The notes under the pieces were generated by a model. That model had not been told where the DNA came from and searched no databases. It saw only the letters and a program-made list of their open reading frames with translations. The position numbers and the translations under genes were made by a program. A stretch of 64,000 nt of DNA from a virus, in IMG/VR virus record IMGVR_UViG_3300018481_000020, positions 17,458-81,457 of that record; one strand, 5' to 3'. Positions 24,659 through 33,595 of this stretch are shown here, in pieces. Numbering within the stretch: the stretch's first letter is position 1; each line of letters opens with the position of its first letter.

Positions 24659-26534
24659 CGTGCGGCTCCCTCAGGGCGACATCTCCACCTGGGACGAGGA
24701 CAACGCAGGGGACGAGGTTCCACAGCGCACCAAGCCCATGGACGAGCTGGGTGTCACCGGGGTCAAGCGTGTCTCTGGCTATGTCGATGAGGAGTTCTTG
24801 CCGGCGCTTCGGGGCCGCAAGGCGGTCCGGGTCTACCGGGAGATGTCTGCCAACGACTCCATGGTCGGTGCGCTGCTGTTCAGTATCGACAAGCTGCTGC
24901 GCGAGGTGGAGTGGAAGGTGCTCCCCGCCGAGCAGTCTGATGAGGGAGTAGCCGCCCAGGAGTTCCTGGAGTCCTGCATGGACGACATGAACGAGCCGTG
25001 GGATGGGTTCATCGGTGAGGTGCTCTCGATGATGACCTATGGCTGGAGCTGGCACGAGATCGTCTACAAGCGCCGGATCGGTCCCTGGGAGAAGGATCCC
25101 CGCAAGCGCAGCAAGTACCAGGACGGGCTGATCGGGTGGCGCAAGATGCCGATCCGGGCCCAGGAGACATTAATGCGCTGGTCCTTCGACGAGACCGGTG
25201 GGGTGAAGGCGATGATCCAGATGGCCCCGCCCCGGTACCAGACAACGGTGATCCCGATCGAGAAGTCGATCCTGTTCCGGACCGCGATCGCCAAGGGCAA
25301 CCCCGAAGGCGTCTCGCTGCTGCGTACCGCCTATCGCGCCTGGTACTTCAAGAAGCGTCTGGAGGAGTTCGAGGCGATCGGTGTCGAGCGCGACCTGGCC
25401 GGGATGCCGGTGGCCAAGGTGCCGGCGGACTACCTGACCGCAGCCAAGGGCACGCCCCAGGCCAAGACGGTGGATGCCTACCGGAAGATGGTCCGTGGGG
25501 TGCGGCGGGACGAGAACGAAGGACTGGTGCTCCCGAACCAGTACGACCCGGACACCAAGCAGCCACTGTTCGAGTTCGAGCTGATGAGCTCGGGAGGAAC
25601 CCGGCAGTTCGACACGAACTCGATCATCCAGCGCTACGAGCAGCGGATCCTGATGAGCGTGCTGGCCGACTTCATCCTGGTCGGGCACGAGTCAACCGGC
25701 TCCTACTCGTTGCACACTGACAAGACCGGGATCTTCCGGGCAGCCCTGAACTCCCTCGTCAAGTCCATCGCGGACACCTTGAACAGGTATGCAGTGCCTC
25801 GGCTATTCGCCCTGAACGGCTGGAAGCTCGACGAGCTGCCCAGGTTCGAGCCCACCAACGTGGACCCGCCCGATCTGACCCAGCTGGCCTCGTTCATCTC
25901 GGCCACCGCTGGTTCGGGGATGCAGTGGTTCCCGGACCCGGAGCTGGAGAAGTACGTGCGCGAGATCGCGCGCCTGCCGGAGATGACGGATGAGGATGTG
26001 GACTACAAGCGTCAGATGCGCCAGCAGGAGCAGGCGATGGAGTTCGCTGGCTCCCAGATGGAGCTGCTCGGGATGAAGCAGAAGGCCGAGATGACCGCTC
26101 AGGGATACACGCCGGAGCAGGCCGAGATGGCCGCTGCCTCACCGACACCGGAGATGGCTGCCCAGGAGGCTGAGCAGGCTCAGATGATGAACCAGCCGCC
26201 CCCGGAGGATCCGGCCGAGGGAGCTCGGCACAGCCGAGACCTGGAGCGGATGACCACCGAGGAGAAGATCGCGGAGAAGACCCATGCTCGGGAGAAGGAG
26301 AAGCTGCGGCTCCAGGACACCATGTCCAACCGAGACCACGGTAGGACCAAGGAGCAGATGCGCCTGAAGGACCGCTCGGCGGCCCAGAATGCGAAACTGA
26401 CCTCACAGACCCTGAAGGACAAGGCCAAGTACAGCCGGCCCAGCCAGGGACCTGCGAAGCCACCTGCAAAGAAGCCTCCTGCGAAGAAGTCCAACGTGGC
26501 CGCGAAGAAGCCACCACCGAAGAAGAAGAGGTAG
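24651..26534 (+). CDS. Portal protein (DUF935/Mu gp29-like)
   Basis: The 627-aa product has the portal core at about 30-445 (VYREMSANDSMVGALLFSIDKLLREVEW, later FILVGHESTGSYSLHTDK). A helical, Gln/Met-rich clip-to-tail region follows, then a basic Lys/Pro/Ala tail (KPPAKKPPAKKSNVAAKK). The tail resembles histone-like DNA-contact ends and is unusual for portals. Start ATG 24651 has GAGG upstream and overlaps the previous gene by 8 nt. Twelve copies would form the packaging vertex. Confidence 0.88.
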   Translation: MADVRLPQGDISTWDEDNAGDEVPQRTKPMDELGVTGVKRVSGYVDEEFLPALRGRKAVRVYREMSANDSMVGALLFSIDKLLREVEWKVLPAEQSDEGVAAQEFLESCMDDMNEPWDGFIGEVLSMMTYGWSWHEIVYKRRIGPWEKDPRKRSKYQDGLIGWRKMPIRAQETLMRWSFDETGGVKAMIQMAPPRYQTTVIPIEKSILFRTAIAKGNPEGVSLLRTAYRAWYFKKRLEEFEAIGVERDLAGMPVAKVPADYLTAAKGTPQAKTVDAYRKMVRGVRRDENEGLVLPNQYDPDTKQPLFEFELMSSGGTRQFDTNSIIQRYEQRILMSVLADFILVGHESTGSYSLHTDKTGIFRAALNSLVKSIADTLNRYAVPRLFALNGWKLDELPRFEPTNVDPPDLTQLASFISATAGSGMQWFPDPELEKYVREIARLPEMTDEDVDYKRQMRQQEQAMEFAGSQMELLGMKQKAEMTAQGYTPEQAEMAAASPTPEMAAQEAEQAQMMNQPPPEDPAEGARHSRDLERMTTEEKIAEKTHAREKEKLRLQDTMSNRDHGRTKEQMRLKDRSAAQNAKLTSQTLKDKAKYSRPSQGPAKPPAKKPPAKKSNVAAKKPPPKKKR

Positions 26535-26536
26535 TC

Positions 26537-26806
26537 ATGTACAGCGCATTCGGTGTAGATCATGGAGTGGTATCCACGACGACAGTCTCCAAGGGCCTCA
26601 ACCCGTTCAAGGCGTTCGTGGGAGCGAAGAAGGCCAAGCCGGCGGCTCAGTTCAAGCCCGTCAATCCCGGAATCAATCCTGGGTTCGGAACTCGAAAGAT
26701 CGCTCCCGGTGGACCAGTGCAGCGTGGATCCAGTGGTGGCTCGAACGCCATGGAGGACCAGCGGAAGACCGCTCTAGCTGCGGTACAGAAGCCACGGAAG
26801 GTGTAG
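26537..26806 (+). CDS. SAFGVDHG-tagged small basic protein, 89 aa
   Basis: The N-terminus MYSAFGVDHGVVSTTTVSKGL shares the tag and, at DNA level, a 21-bp exact match (26573-26593) with the gene at 38175. The remainder is Lys/Pro/Gly-rich and probably disordered (KKAKPAAQFKPVNPG). It sits 2 nt after the portal gene and 2 nt before a 1234-aa protein. Likely an internal head protein. Confidence 0.75.
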   Translation: MYSAFGVDHGVVSTTTVSKGLNPFKAFVGAKKAKPAAQFKPVNPGINPGFGTRKIAPGGPVQRGSSGGSNAMEDQRKTALAAVQKPRKV

Positions 26807-26808
26807 CC

Positions 26809-29800
26809 ATGCCGTACACGTCAGATGCTCAGCGCAAGTTCATGCACGCGAAGCATCCTGAGATCGCGGCGAAGTGGGATGCCGAGATCCGTGGGAAGAA
26901 GAAGAAGATCGCGAAGGGCTGGGCCAAGCCGATCGGCATCGGCGTGGGAGCCAGCGTGCTCGGTGGTGCTGCGGCCAACCAGATTCCTCCAGTGCAGAAG
27001 ACTGAGTGGTACCAGGAGCGCCGGCGCAAGAAGAAGAAGAAGGGTCAGATCAAGAAGATGCTGGCCCCGGTCAGCGATGACCCCTTCTTCAACCAGGAGG
27101 CGGCCCAGAAGACCTTCGACCTGATCATGAAGATGGACGACGACACCGCTGCGGTGTTCTGCTACATCGTCGCCTCGGACCTCCTGGAGCGGGAGGTGGA
27201 GGAGAACCGGGTCACCCTGCAGAAGCACCTGGACGAGGTGGTGGCCAAGCGACTGACTGATCTGAAGAAGGCCACCCTGCGGGCGGTCAGCAAGGGCATG
27301 GAGAATCCTCAGCCGTACGCCCAGGCGCTGGCCATGATCGACTCGATGATCAGCAAGGCTGATGACGACATCCCGGACTGGGAGTTCGAGCGCAAGATCA
27401 AGCGCGACCCCTCCTCGGGTCGGTTCCGGACCAAGTTCAGGTCCACGCCGCTGAAGAAGCCGATGCCAGACAAGACTGCGAAGACGCTGGGGATCGCAGG
27501 TATCACCGGTGATAGGTACAAGAACAAAATGAGTCCCAAGGAGAAGGCCCGCTACCAGCACCAGTACCTGCAGATAGCCGACTTCCTGGGCGCGGTGAAT
27601 GCTGCCACCGATGGCGACAACGAGACCTTGGTCCACTTCCGGAACGAGGCGACCGGAGAGACCTGGGCAGAGAAGGCCACCAGCACCAAGCCCATGACCA
27701 CCATGCTGGAAGAGAACGTCTGGGCGGTAGCTGCCGAGGCGAAGCCAACCACCCTGTCCGTGGGCGGGGCGGCGTTCAGCCTGGCTGGAGCAGCCGGCAA
27801 GACCATGTCTGCTGATCAGGTGAAGGCCTTCAACACCGCTGGGGAGAAGAGTGACGAGTGGAAGGCCTCCTGGCTCACCGACGATAACGGGCAGAACCAG
27901 AATGCTCGGCTCTACCAGCGCACGCACACTTTGGGGACGGTGGCCCAGGAGCTGGGGCCTGATGGCAGCAAGGTTCAACTGGCCGGCAAGATGGCCTCGA
28001 TCGTCGGACAGTACGGACCTCAGGCCGAAGAGGTGCTCGGGCCCAGTGCCAGGAAGACCGCCTACCGGTACCGGGGCACGGAGCGGACTCCCGACGAGCG
28101 GCTGATCGGTATGTACTCCCGGGCTATCGATCAGAACAAGCGCCAGGGCGGGCTCAACCCCTTCGAGGAACAGGCTGAGAACCGGATCAGGACTGCGCGC
28201 GGAGCCAAGAAGCAGCCGTTCGGGTCTGAGACCGGAGTACGTGGCAAGGGATCTTCGCGGCCTATGGCTCAGCCCGGAGTCACGCCGGCGATCACCCAGA
28301 TGGTCCGGGAGCGAGAGGCTGCTGCCGGTCGTGCACCGGATTGGCGTGAGCGGGAGTTGGGCCGGGTGGCAGTACAGCGCTACCTGATGGACGAGCTGCC
28401 CTCCAAGAAGTACTACAAGCTCCAGCTGGCATCAGGGAACACGCCGCCTTCCGAGGGTGTGATCATCAACTCCGAGGGCCAGATCGTCACCCAGGCCGTG
28501 GGCTATGGCGATGACCACTACCTGCCGTTCAACCTGAAGAACCTCAAGGGACTCAAGGGCGGGGAGTACATCCGGAACCGCTCGGTGGGTGGGCTGACCG
28601 CCGAGGATGTGTACACCGGGCTGATCAGCGGAGCCCGCCGGGTGACCGTGGTATCCCGCTCGGGAACGTTCACGATGGAGTTCAAGCCGGACTTCCGGGG
28701 TGGTCGGCGGCACAACGACAAGGCTCGGCGGATGACCAGGCGCTACGAGCAGGTCCTGGATGCGGTGCAGTCTGAGCAGGTAGAGCGGGCCCCCGTGCCG
28801 ATGCGTTGGCGCAAGATGATCGAGGAAGAGGTCAAGGCCGAGTACGGGCCCACTGCTTCACCGCGTCTGGTTCGGGCCGAGATCGATGCTCGGGAGAGGG
28901 AGTTCAAGGCCAACCCTCAGGTCAACGGTCGGGACATGGATCGGGCCGAGGCCAGCATCAGCCAGTTCGAGGAGCAGCAGAAGCGAGGCCTGGTCAGTGC
29001 ACAGGACGTGGCCGACTACCGCAAGCAAATCCATAGTGAGCTGCGCGATCTCAAGGAGATCCACTTCCGGCTGAACGGGGTCGGCTACGAGGCTGCCCTG
29101 GACTCCTTGCGCGAGCAGTTCCCCTACTACATCGACGCCCAGTCGCACCCGACCGCAGAGAACCTGGAGGGTGAGATCCAGGAGCACGAGATGGACATGG
29201 GCTACGTGGAGCCCGGCCGGAATCGACCCACCTCGGCCCAGGCTGGCTGGTTCGGCACTCGCAAGGAGGAGAGCGGCAAGTTCTCTGCGGCCTACTCCGA
29301 TTACCAGCGTGGTCTGCCGGGTACGCCGGAGCCGCACGGGCACCCGCGTGAGAAGGGGAAGTTCAAGCCCACCAACGTCACTTCTTCCACCGGCTCTTCT
29401 GGCGGCGGTGCGAGTGTAGGCCTGCGTTCGGATCGTGAGCGGACTCGGGACGCTGCGATTGAGGCCCTCCAGGCGAACCAGGCCAAGGAAGGTGTGATCA
29501 GCTCCGCAGTGGCCCTGCAGCAGGCAGTCAAGGTGCACAAGCCGCCCACGGGTATCTCCACCCCGGAATGGTGGTATCACTCCGAGGATCAGATGCGGGA
29601 GTACCTGGGCAACGATGCGAACCGGAAGAAGTTCGACACCACCGTCAGCCAGATCGGAGCGGCCGACTTCGATGAGGCCGGAGCCTCACGGCCGTGGCAG
29701 GCCTACCAGACCGCCCGCAAGCGCACCGGTGGTGGTAAGCCCTACTCCCCTGAGCACGCAAACACCTGGCCGACGGAGGGCCCGTACAAGTTCACTGGTG

Positions 29801-30513
29801 ACAACGAGCGGGATGCCTACCGGGCCAGCCCGTTGCCCGGTGCGGTTGATATTGAGGTCAAGCGACTGGATGGTGAGGACACCTCACTGAAGTTCGGTCG
29901 ACCACTGTCCGCGCTCAACGGCCGTGAACTCCGCGAGGAGTTCGAGCTGTCCAAGAACGTGCGCGAGGCGATGAAGACTGCGAAGCTGCAGGGCACGGCA
30001 GCCCAGGACGCACTGGGCTCGCAGTTCCAGAACTCTGGATCTGCCTTCGCCAGCAACTTCTTCCGCGACGACGCTGGTGCCGCCAAGCACTTGGAGAACA
30101 TCCACCGGATGCACCACCTGAAGTCAAAGAGTGGTGGTGGAACCACGGGTGGCGGACCTGTCGGTGGAGTCGGTGGCTTCGGACGGCCCACTCCTCCCCG
30201 ACCTGGTGGACAAGCTCCTAGTGGAGCCAGGGTCCAACCTCCGCAAGGTGGTGGTGACAGTAGTGGTCGGTTCGTGGAGCTCGACCCAGACGACGAGAGG
30301 TTGGTCGAGGACGCTCGTCGGAAGTACCTGAAGGCTGCCGAGCAACTCATCTTGAATCCGGAGAGTCAAGAAGAACATGATGCGCTGTACATGTTCAAGG
30401 AAGGGATGAAGGGGTCTCATCCGGCGAAGGGATTCAATGAGCACACCAAGTGGCTCGAAGAGCTGCCTGACAAGACTCGGACGAAGCTATATGCGCAAGC
30501 GGGCTACTCGTGA
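26809..30513 (+). CDS. Large capsid-module protein, 1234 aa, unknown function
   Basis: It starts MPYTSDAQRKFMHAKHPE, a motif (MPY.SdAQRk.mHA) seen at the start of small phage head proteins, then a small-residue stretch (IGIGVGASVLGGAAANQIPP). A KRDPSSGRF motif at about residue 199 and HPREKGKF at about 847 are known phage linker motifs. A mid-region (YIRNRSVGGLTAEDVYTG, SRSGTFTMEFKPDFRG) is well structured. Long helical and disordered parts follow. It lies between the portal and the MuF-like gene. Internal head or ejected protein is the best guess; no enzyme motif was recognised. Confidence 0.65.
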   Translation: MPYTSDAQRKFMHAKHPEIAAKWDAEIRGKKKKIAKGWAKPIGIGVGASVLGGAAANQIPPVQKTEWYQERRRKKKKKGQIKKMLAPVSDDPFFNQEAAQKTFDLIMKMDDDTAAVFCYIVASDLLEREVEENRVTLQKHLDEVVAKRLTDLKKATLRAVSKGMENPQPYAQALAMIDSMISKADDDIPDWEFERKIKRDPSSGRFRTKFRSTPLKKPMPDKTAKTLGIAGITGDRYKNKMSPKEKARYQHQYLQIADFLGAVNAATDGDNETLVHFRNEATGETWAEKATSTKPMTTMLEENVWAVAAEAKPTTLSVGGAAFSLAGAAGKTMSADQVKAFNTAGEKSDEWKASWLTDDNGQNQNARLYQRTHTLGTVAQELGPDGSKVQLAGKMASIVGQYGPQAEEVLGPSARKTAYRYRGTERTPDERLIGMYSRAIDQNKRQGGLNPFEEQAENRIRTARGAKKQPFGSETGVRGKGSSRPMAQPGVTPAITQMVREREAAAGRAPDWRERELGRVAVQRYLMDELPSKKYYKLQLASGNTPPSEGVIINSEGQIVTQAVGYGDDHYLPFNLKNLKGLKGGEYIRNRSVGGLTAEDVYTGLISGARRVTVVSRSGTFTMEFKPDFRGGRRHNDKARRMTRRYEQVLDAVQSEQVERAPVPMRWRKMIEEEVKAEYGPTASPRLVRAEIDAREREFKANPQVNGRDMDRAEASISQFEEQQKRGLVSAQDVADYRKQIHSELRDLKEIHFRLNGVGYEAALDSLREQFPYYIDAQSHPTAENLEGEIQEHEMDMGYVEPGRNRPTSAQAGWFGTRKEESGKFSAAYSDYQRGLPGTPEPHGHPREKGKFKPTNVTSSTGSSGGGASVGLRSDRERTRDAAIEALQANQAKEGVISSAVALQQAVKVHKPPTGISTPEWWYHSEDQMREYLGNDANRKKFDTTVSQIGAADFDEAGASRPWQAYQTARKRTGGGKPYSPEHANTWPTEGPYKFTGDNERDAYRASPLPGAVDIEVKRLDGEDTSLKFGRPLSALNGRELREEFELSKNVREAMKTAKLQGTAAQDALGSQFQNSGSAFASNFFRDDAGAAKHLENIHRMHHLKSKSGGGTTGGGPVGGVGGFGRPTPPRPGGQAPSGARVQPPQGGGDSSGRFVELDPDDERLVEDARRKYLKAAEQLILNPESQEEHDALYMFKEGMKGSHPAKGFNEHTKWLEELPDKTRTKLYAQAGYS

Positions 30514-32528
30514 CCATTGCGCCGTTCGTCGAGCTCGGGTTCCACCCGACTGATCTGCGGCCTGGGGATCTGCCCAAGACCGGGGCATTCCTCGGATCCC
30601 CGGCCGAGGCGATGGAGGCCGCGCTGGCCATCGTCCGGGCTCGGATGGTCGACCAGATGCACGCCGAGATCAAGGGGATCGCACAACCCACTCAAGCCCA
30701 GCTGCTGACCATCATGGACCTGGCCTGGCAGGGCATCTTCCCGGCGTTCCGGAAGGTGTCCGCCCCGATGATGGCCGATGCCTATATCCGGGCATACCGC
30801 TCAGCTGATGCCGGTGACGTACCGCTGAGTGTGATCTACGCACTGGCTGACAAGCATGCGGAGAAGGTGGGGCTGTACTTCTACGGATCCTCCCGCGAGG
30901 CTATGGCCGAGGGGTTCAACACCCTGGTCAACCGGCGATTGCCGGCCAAGGCTGCTGCTGGGAAGTTGATGGATGCCTGGGGTCTGACTCCACGGCAGGT
31001 GCAGGCGTTCATTGCTTCCCAGCAGCTCGATACTCCAGTGAAGTCGGCGTCCCCATTCGCACTGAAGGCCAGGGCCCGGGCCTACATCGACCGAGCCTTC
31101 ACCTCCAGGGCCAAGAAGCTGAGTGCTCAGGAGGAGCACAACATCGAGGAGCAGGCGAAGCAGTACGCCTGGATGTGGCTCCAGGACAAGGGCCGGCTGT
31201 CGAAGAAGGCCCAAAAGATCTGGATCACCGCCAAGGACGAGAAGGTGTGCAAGGTCTGCGGTCCGCTGAACGGGAAGAAGGTCGGAGTCAATGAGCAGTT
31301 CCGCACCCCCAAGGGAGAGTTCTGGACTCCCGGTGTGCACCCGAACTGCCGCTGCTATATCCGGCTGATCGAGAACCGGTTCTCCAAGTCCGCCTTCGGG
31401 ATAGTCAGGAAGGACCTGGCCGGCACTGCCCTGGCGGAGTTCAACGAGCTGCACCCACGCACGGAGTCAGGTCGGTTCGGTACCAAGGCCCGGACCAAGA
31501 CCATCGATGTGGATGAGGAGTTCAAGCGGCTGGTGTCCCAGCCGAGCTTGATCAAGCCGGTACGACACCTCACCTACGCCGATGCCGAGCCTGATCCCGA
31601 GATCGACGAGCAGTTCTTCCAGCTGATCTCAGCCCAGCCGAAGCGGCGGGGGTTCACCTCGGTCTGGGGCAGCCCACTGGAGGTGAAGACCTTCCGGGAG
31701 GAGGCAAAAGCACAGATCGCTGATGTCGAGCCGATGATCAACTTCGCCGCTGACGTGGCGGTAGAACTAAGAGCCAAGTCCAGGCTGGAGACCAAGCCGA
31801 AGCAGCGGATGAAGACTCCGACCATCCCTGTCGGGCAGCCGGCGTTCGCCGTGATCCAGAACGAACTACTTGGAGACGGAGAGATCGACCGGATCCGTTT
31901 CAACCACGGCGTCACCTTCCATACCGACGCGATCGGCGCGGCCCAGGAGGCTGGCGAGCTGAAGAAGGAAATCGTCGATCGCAAGGTGGACGACATGATC
32001 GACCAGCTCGCTAAGGATCGTGGGCGGACGGTCAAGATGGAGGACCCGAAGACCGGGGAGATGCTCTACGCCAAGATGAGGCCCAAGGACATCGAGGCGA
32101 TTGCTGACTGGTACGGGCGGAGCGCTACCTCGCATCACCACGATGACTTCGATCCTGAAGACCTGGAAGATGAAGGTGCTCAGCTCGACTGGGGGGACCG
32201 GGAGGGGACTGTGGTCACTTGGTACAACGAGAAGGGCGAGGCCTGGGGAACAGACCAGATGTCCTATCGCCATCTAGGTCACACTTACTTTGCGCAACGA
32301 TCCTCGGACTACGAGGTCTATGTGGCCGGGATTGACCAGATTGCGACTGATAGTGAAGTGAACGACATCAGCGGTAGCGCGAACAGCAGGCACCGGGAGT
32401 TCAGTGTCGATGGCGACTACGTGCTCCGCCCGGAGACAGTGAAGCGGACCAAGGCTGATCACTTCTACGACGCCACCAGCTTCATGATGGACCCGGAGGG
32501 ATCCGTGGAACTGCCCAAGGACGAGTAG
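30510..32528 (+). CDS. MuF-like minor capsid protein with a long C-terminal extension
   Basis: Residues 1-290 match the Mu gpF-like head morphogenesis fold, with KDEKVCKVCGPLNGKKV and the closing VHPNCRCYIRL Cys pair. At residue 294 the peptide SAFGIVRKD follows immediately, then an ELHPRTESGRFG linker and about 350 residues of unknown, partly acidic domain (EAIADWYGRSAT; DWGDREGTVVTWYNEKGEAWG). MuF proteins attach near the portal and often carry effector domains at the C-terminus. GTG 30510 overlaps the preceding stop. Confidence 0.8.
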   Translation: MTIAPFVELGFHPTDLRPGDLPKTGAFLGSPAEAMEAALAIVRARMVDQMHAEIKGIAQPTQAQLLTIMDLAWQGIFPAFRKVSAPMMADAYIRAYRSADAGDVPLSVIYALADKHAEKVGLYFYGSSREAMAEGFNTLVNRRLPAKAAAGKLMDAWGLTPRQVQAFIASQQLDTPVKSASPFALKARARAYIDRAFTSRAKKLSAQEEHNIEEQAKQYAWMWLQDKGRLSKKAQKIWITAKDEKVCKVCGPLNGKKVGVNEQFRTPKGEFWTPGVHPNCRCYIRLIENRFSKSAFGIVRKDLAGTALAEFNELHPRTESGRFGTKARTKTIDVDEEFKRLVSQPSLIKPVRHLTYADAEPDPEIDEQFFQLISAQPKRRGFTSVWGSPLEVKTFREEAKAQIADVEPMINFAADVAVELRAKSRLETKPKQRMKTPTIPVGQPAFAVIQNELLGDGEIDRIRFNHGVTFHTDAIGAAQEAGELKKEIVDRKVDDMIDQLAKDRGRTVKMEDPKTGEMLYAKMRPKDIEAIADWYGRSATSHHHDDFDPEDLEDEGAQLDWGDREGTVVTWYNEKGEAWGTDQMSYRHLGHTYFAQRSSDYEVYVAGIDQIATDSEVNDISGSANSRHREFSVDGDYVLRPETVKRTKADHFYDATSFMMDPEGSVELPKDE

Positions 32529-32550
32529 CGCAGATGAGGACGATGGAGCT

Positions 32551-33591
32551 ATGAGCACAGTGCATGAGCTGCTGGCCACCGACGACACGTTCCGTGAGGT
32601 GGCTGATCTGCTGTTCGGTGGGGGCGGGGACCAGCTGATCAGCAAGATGAACCCGGCCCAGTCCGATGTGGGTTCCCATGGCGGGATGTCGGATCAGAAG
32701 AAGCGGAAGATCACCGCCGGCCTGAGCGCAGTAGGTGCGGCTGCTGGTGGTGCTGGTCTGGCGCTCGGGGGACACAACGTCAGGCGTGGCTACAAGACCG
32801 CTCGTGGCCTGCAGAAGGCCGGCCAACTCGCTGGTGGGAAGAAGAAGGCACTCAAGACTGCCGTCAGTCACGAGAAGCTGGCCACTGGACTGGTTCCACT
32901 GGAGATAGCTGGTCTGACCGGTGAGATCGCGGCCACCAAGATCCTGCACGGGGACACCAAGAAGAAGCAAGGCTCATTGGTCAAGAAGAACCTGGGTGAA
33001 CTGCTCAACAACGCTTCAGACAAGGCACCGAGCAAGCGGAACGCTACCAAGGCTGTACTGGACCCGAACAAGCGGCGCAAGGGTCTGGAGTACACCAAGA
33101 AGACCGGAGGCGCGCTGCGCCGACTGCCGGACAAGGTGAAGACCACCAACGAGGTGAAGAAGTCAGAATCGCCCACAGACCAGGTCGAGGTGGTCTGGGA
33201 GGGCGAGATCGCCAAGGCGGACTCCGACAAGCAGCAACTCTTCGGCTGGGCCTCGGTGATCGAGGTCAACGGCGAGCCGGTGGTGGACCTGCAGGGTGAC
33301 TACATCTCCGCCGATGAGATGGAGAAGGCCGCCTACTCCTATGTGCAGAAGTCTCGCAAGGGCGGGGACATGCACCTGCGTGATGAGTGGGAGCCGATCC
33401 AGAAGTCGGAGATGATCGAGAGCTTCATCGTCACACCCGAGAAGCGTGAGGCCATGGGTCTGCCGGAATCGGTGCCCACCGGCTGGTGGGTGGGGTTCAA
33501 GGTCAACGACCCCGATGTCTGGTCCAAGGTGAAGTCGGGCGAGCGGACCGGGTTCTCGATCCACGGGCAGGGTCGGCGCACGCCGGCGTGA
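32551..33591 (+). CDS. XkdF-type prohead protease with a membrane-like N-terminal extension
   Basis: The last 130 residues match the XkdF putative phage serine protease family: QLFGWASVIEVNGEPVVDLQGDYI, then ESFIVTPEKREAMGLPES, then VGFKVNDPDVWSKVKSGERTGFSIHG. The first 200 residues are unusual, with a small-residue stretch (ITAGLSAVGAAAGGAGLALGG) and a long Lys-rich region. The family is thought to process scaffold and head proteins. Neighbours (scaffold, tagged proteins) are candidate substrates. Confidence 0.75.
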   Translation: MSTVHELLATDDTFREVADLLFGGGGDQLISKMNPAQSDVGSHGGMSDQKKRKITAGLSAVGAAAGGAGLALGGHNVRRGYKTARGLQKAGQLAGGKKKALKTAVSHEKLATGLVPLEIAGLTGEIAATKILHGDTKKKQGSLVKKNLGELLNNASDKAPSKRNATKAVLDPNKRRKGLEYTKKTGGALRRLPDKVKTTNEVKKSESPTDQVEVVWEGEIAKADSDKQQLFGWASVIEVNGEPVVDLQGDYISADEMEKAAYSYVQKSRKGGDMHLRDEWEPIQKSEMIESFIVTPEKREAMGLPESVPTGWWVGFKVNDPDVWSKVKSGERTGFSIHGQGRRTPA

Positions 33592-33595
33592 TCCG

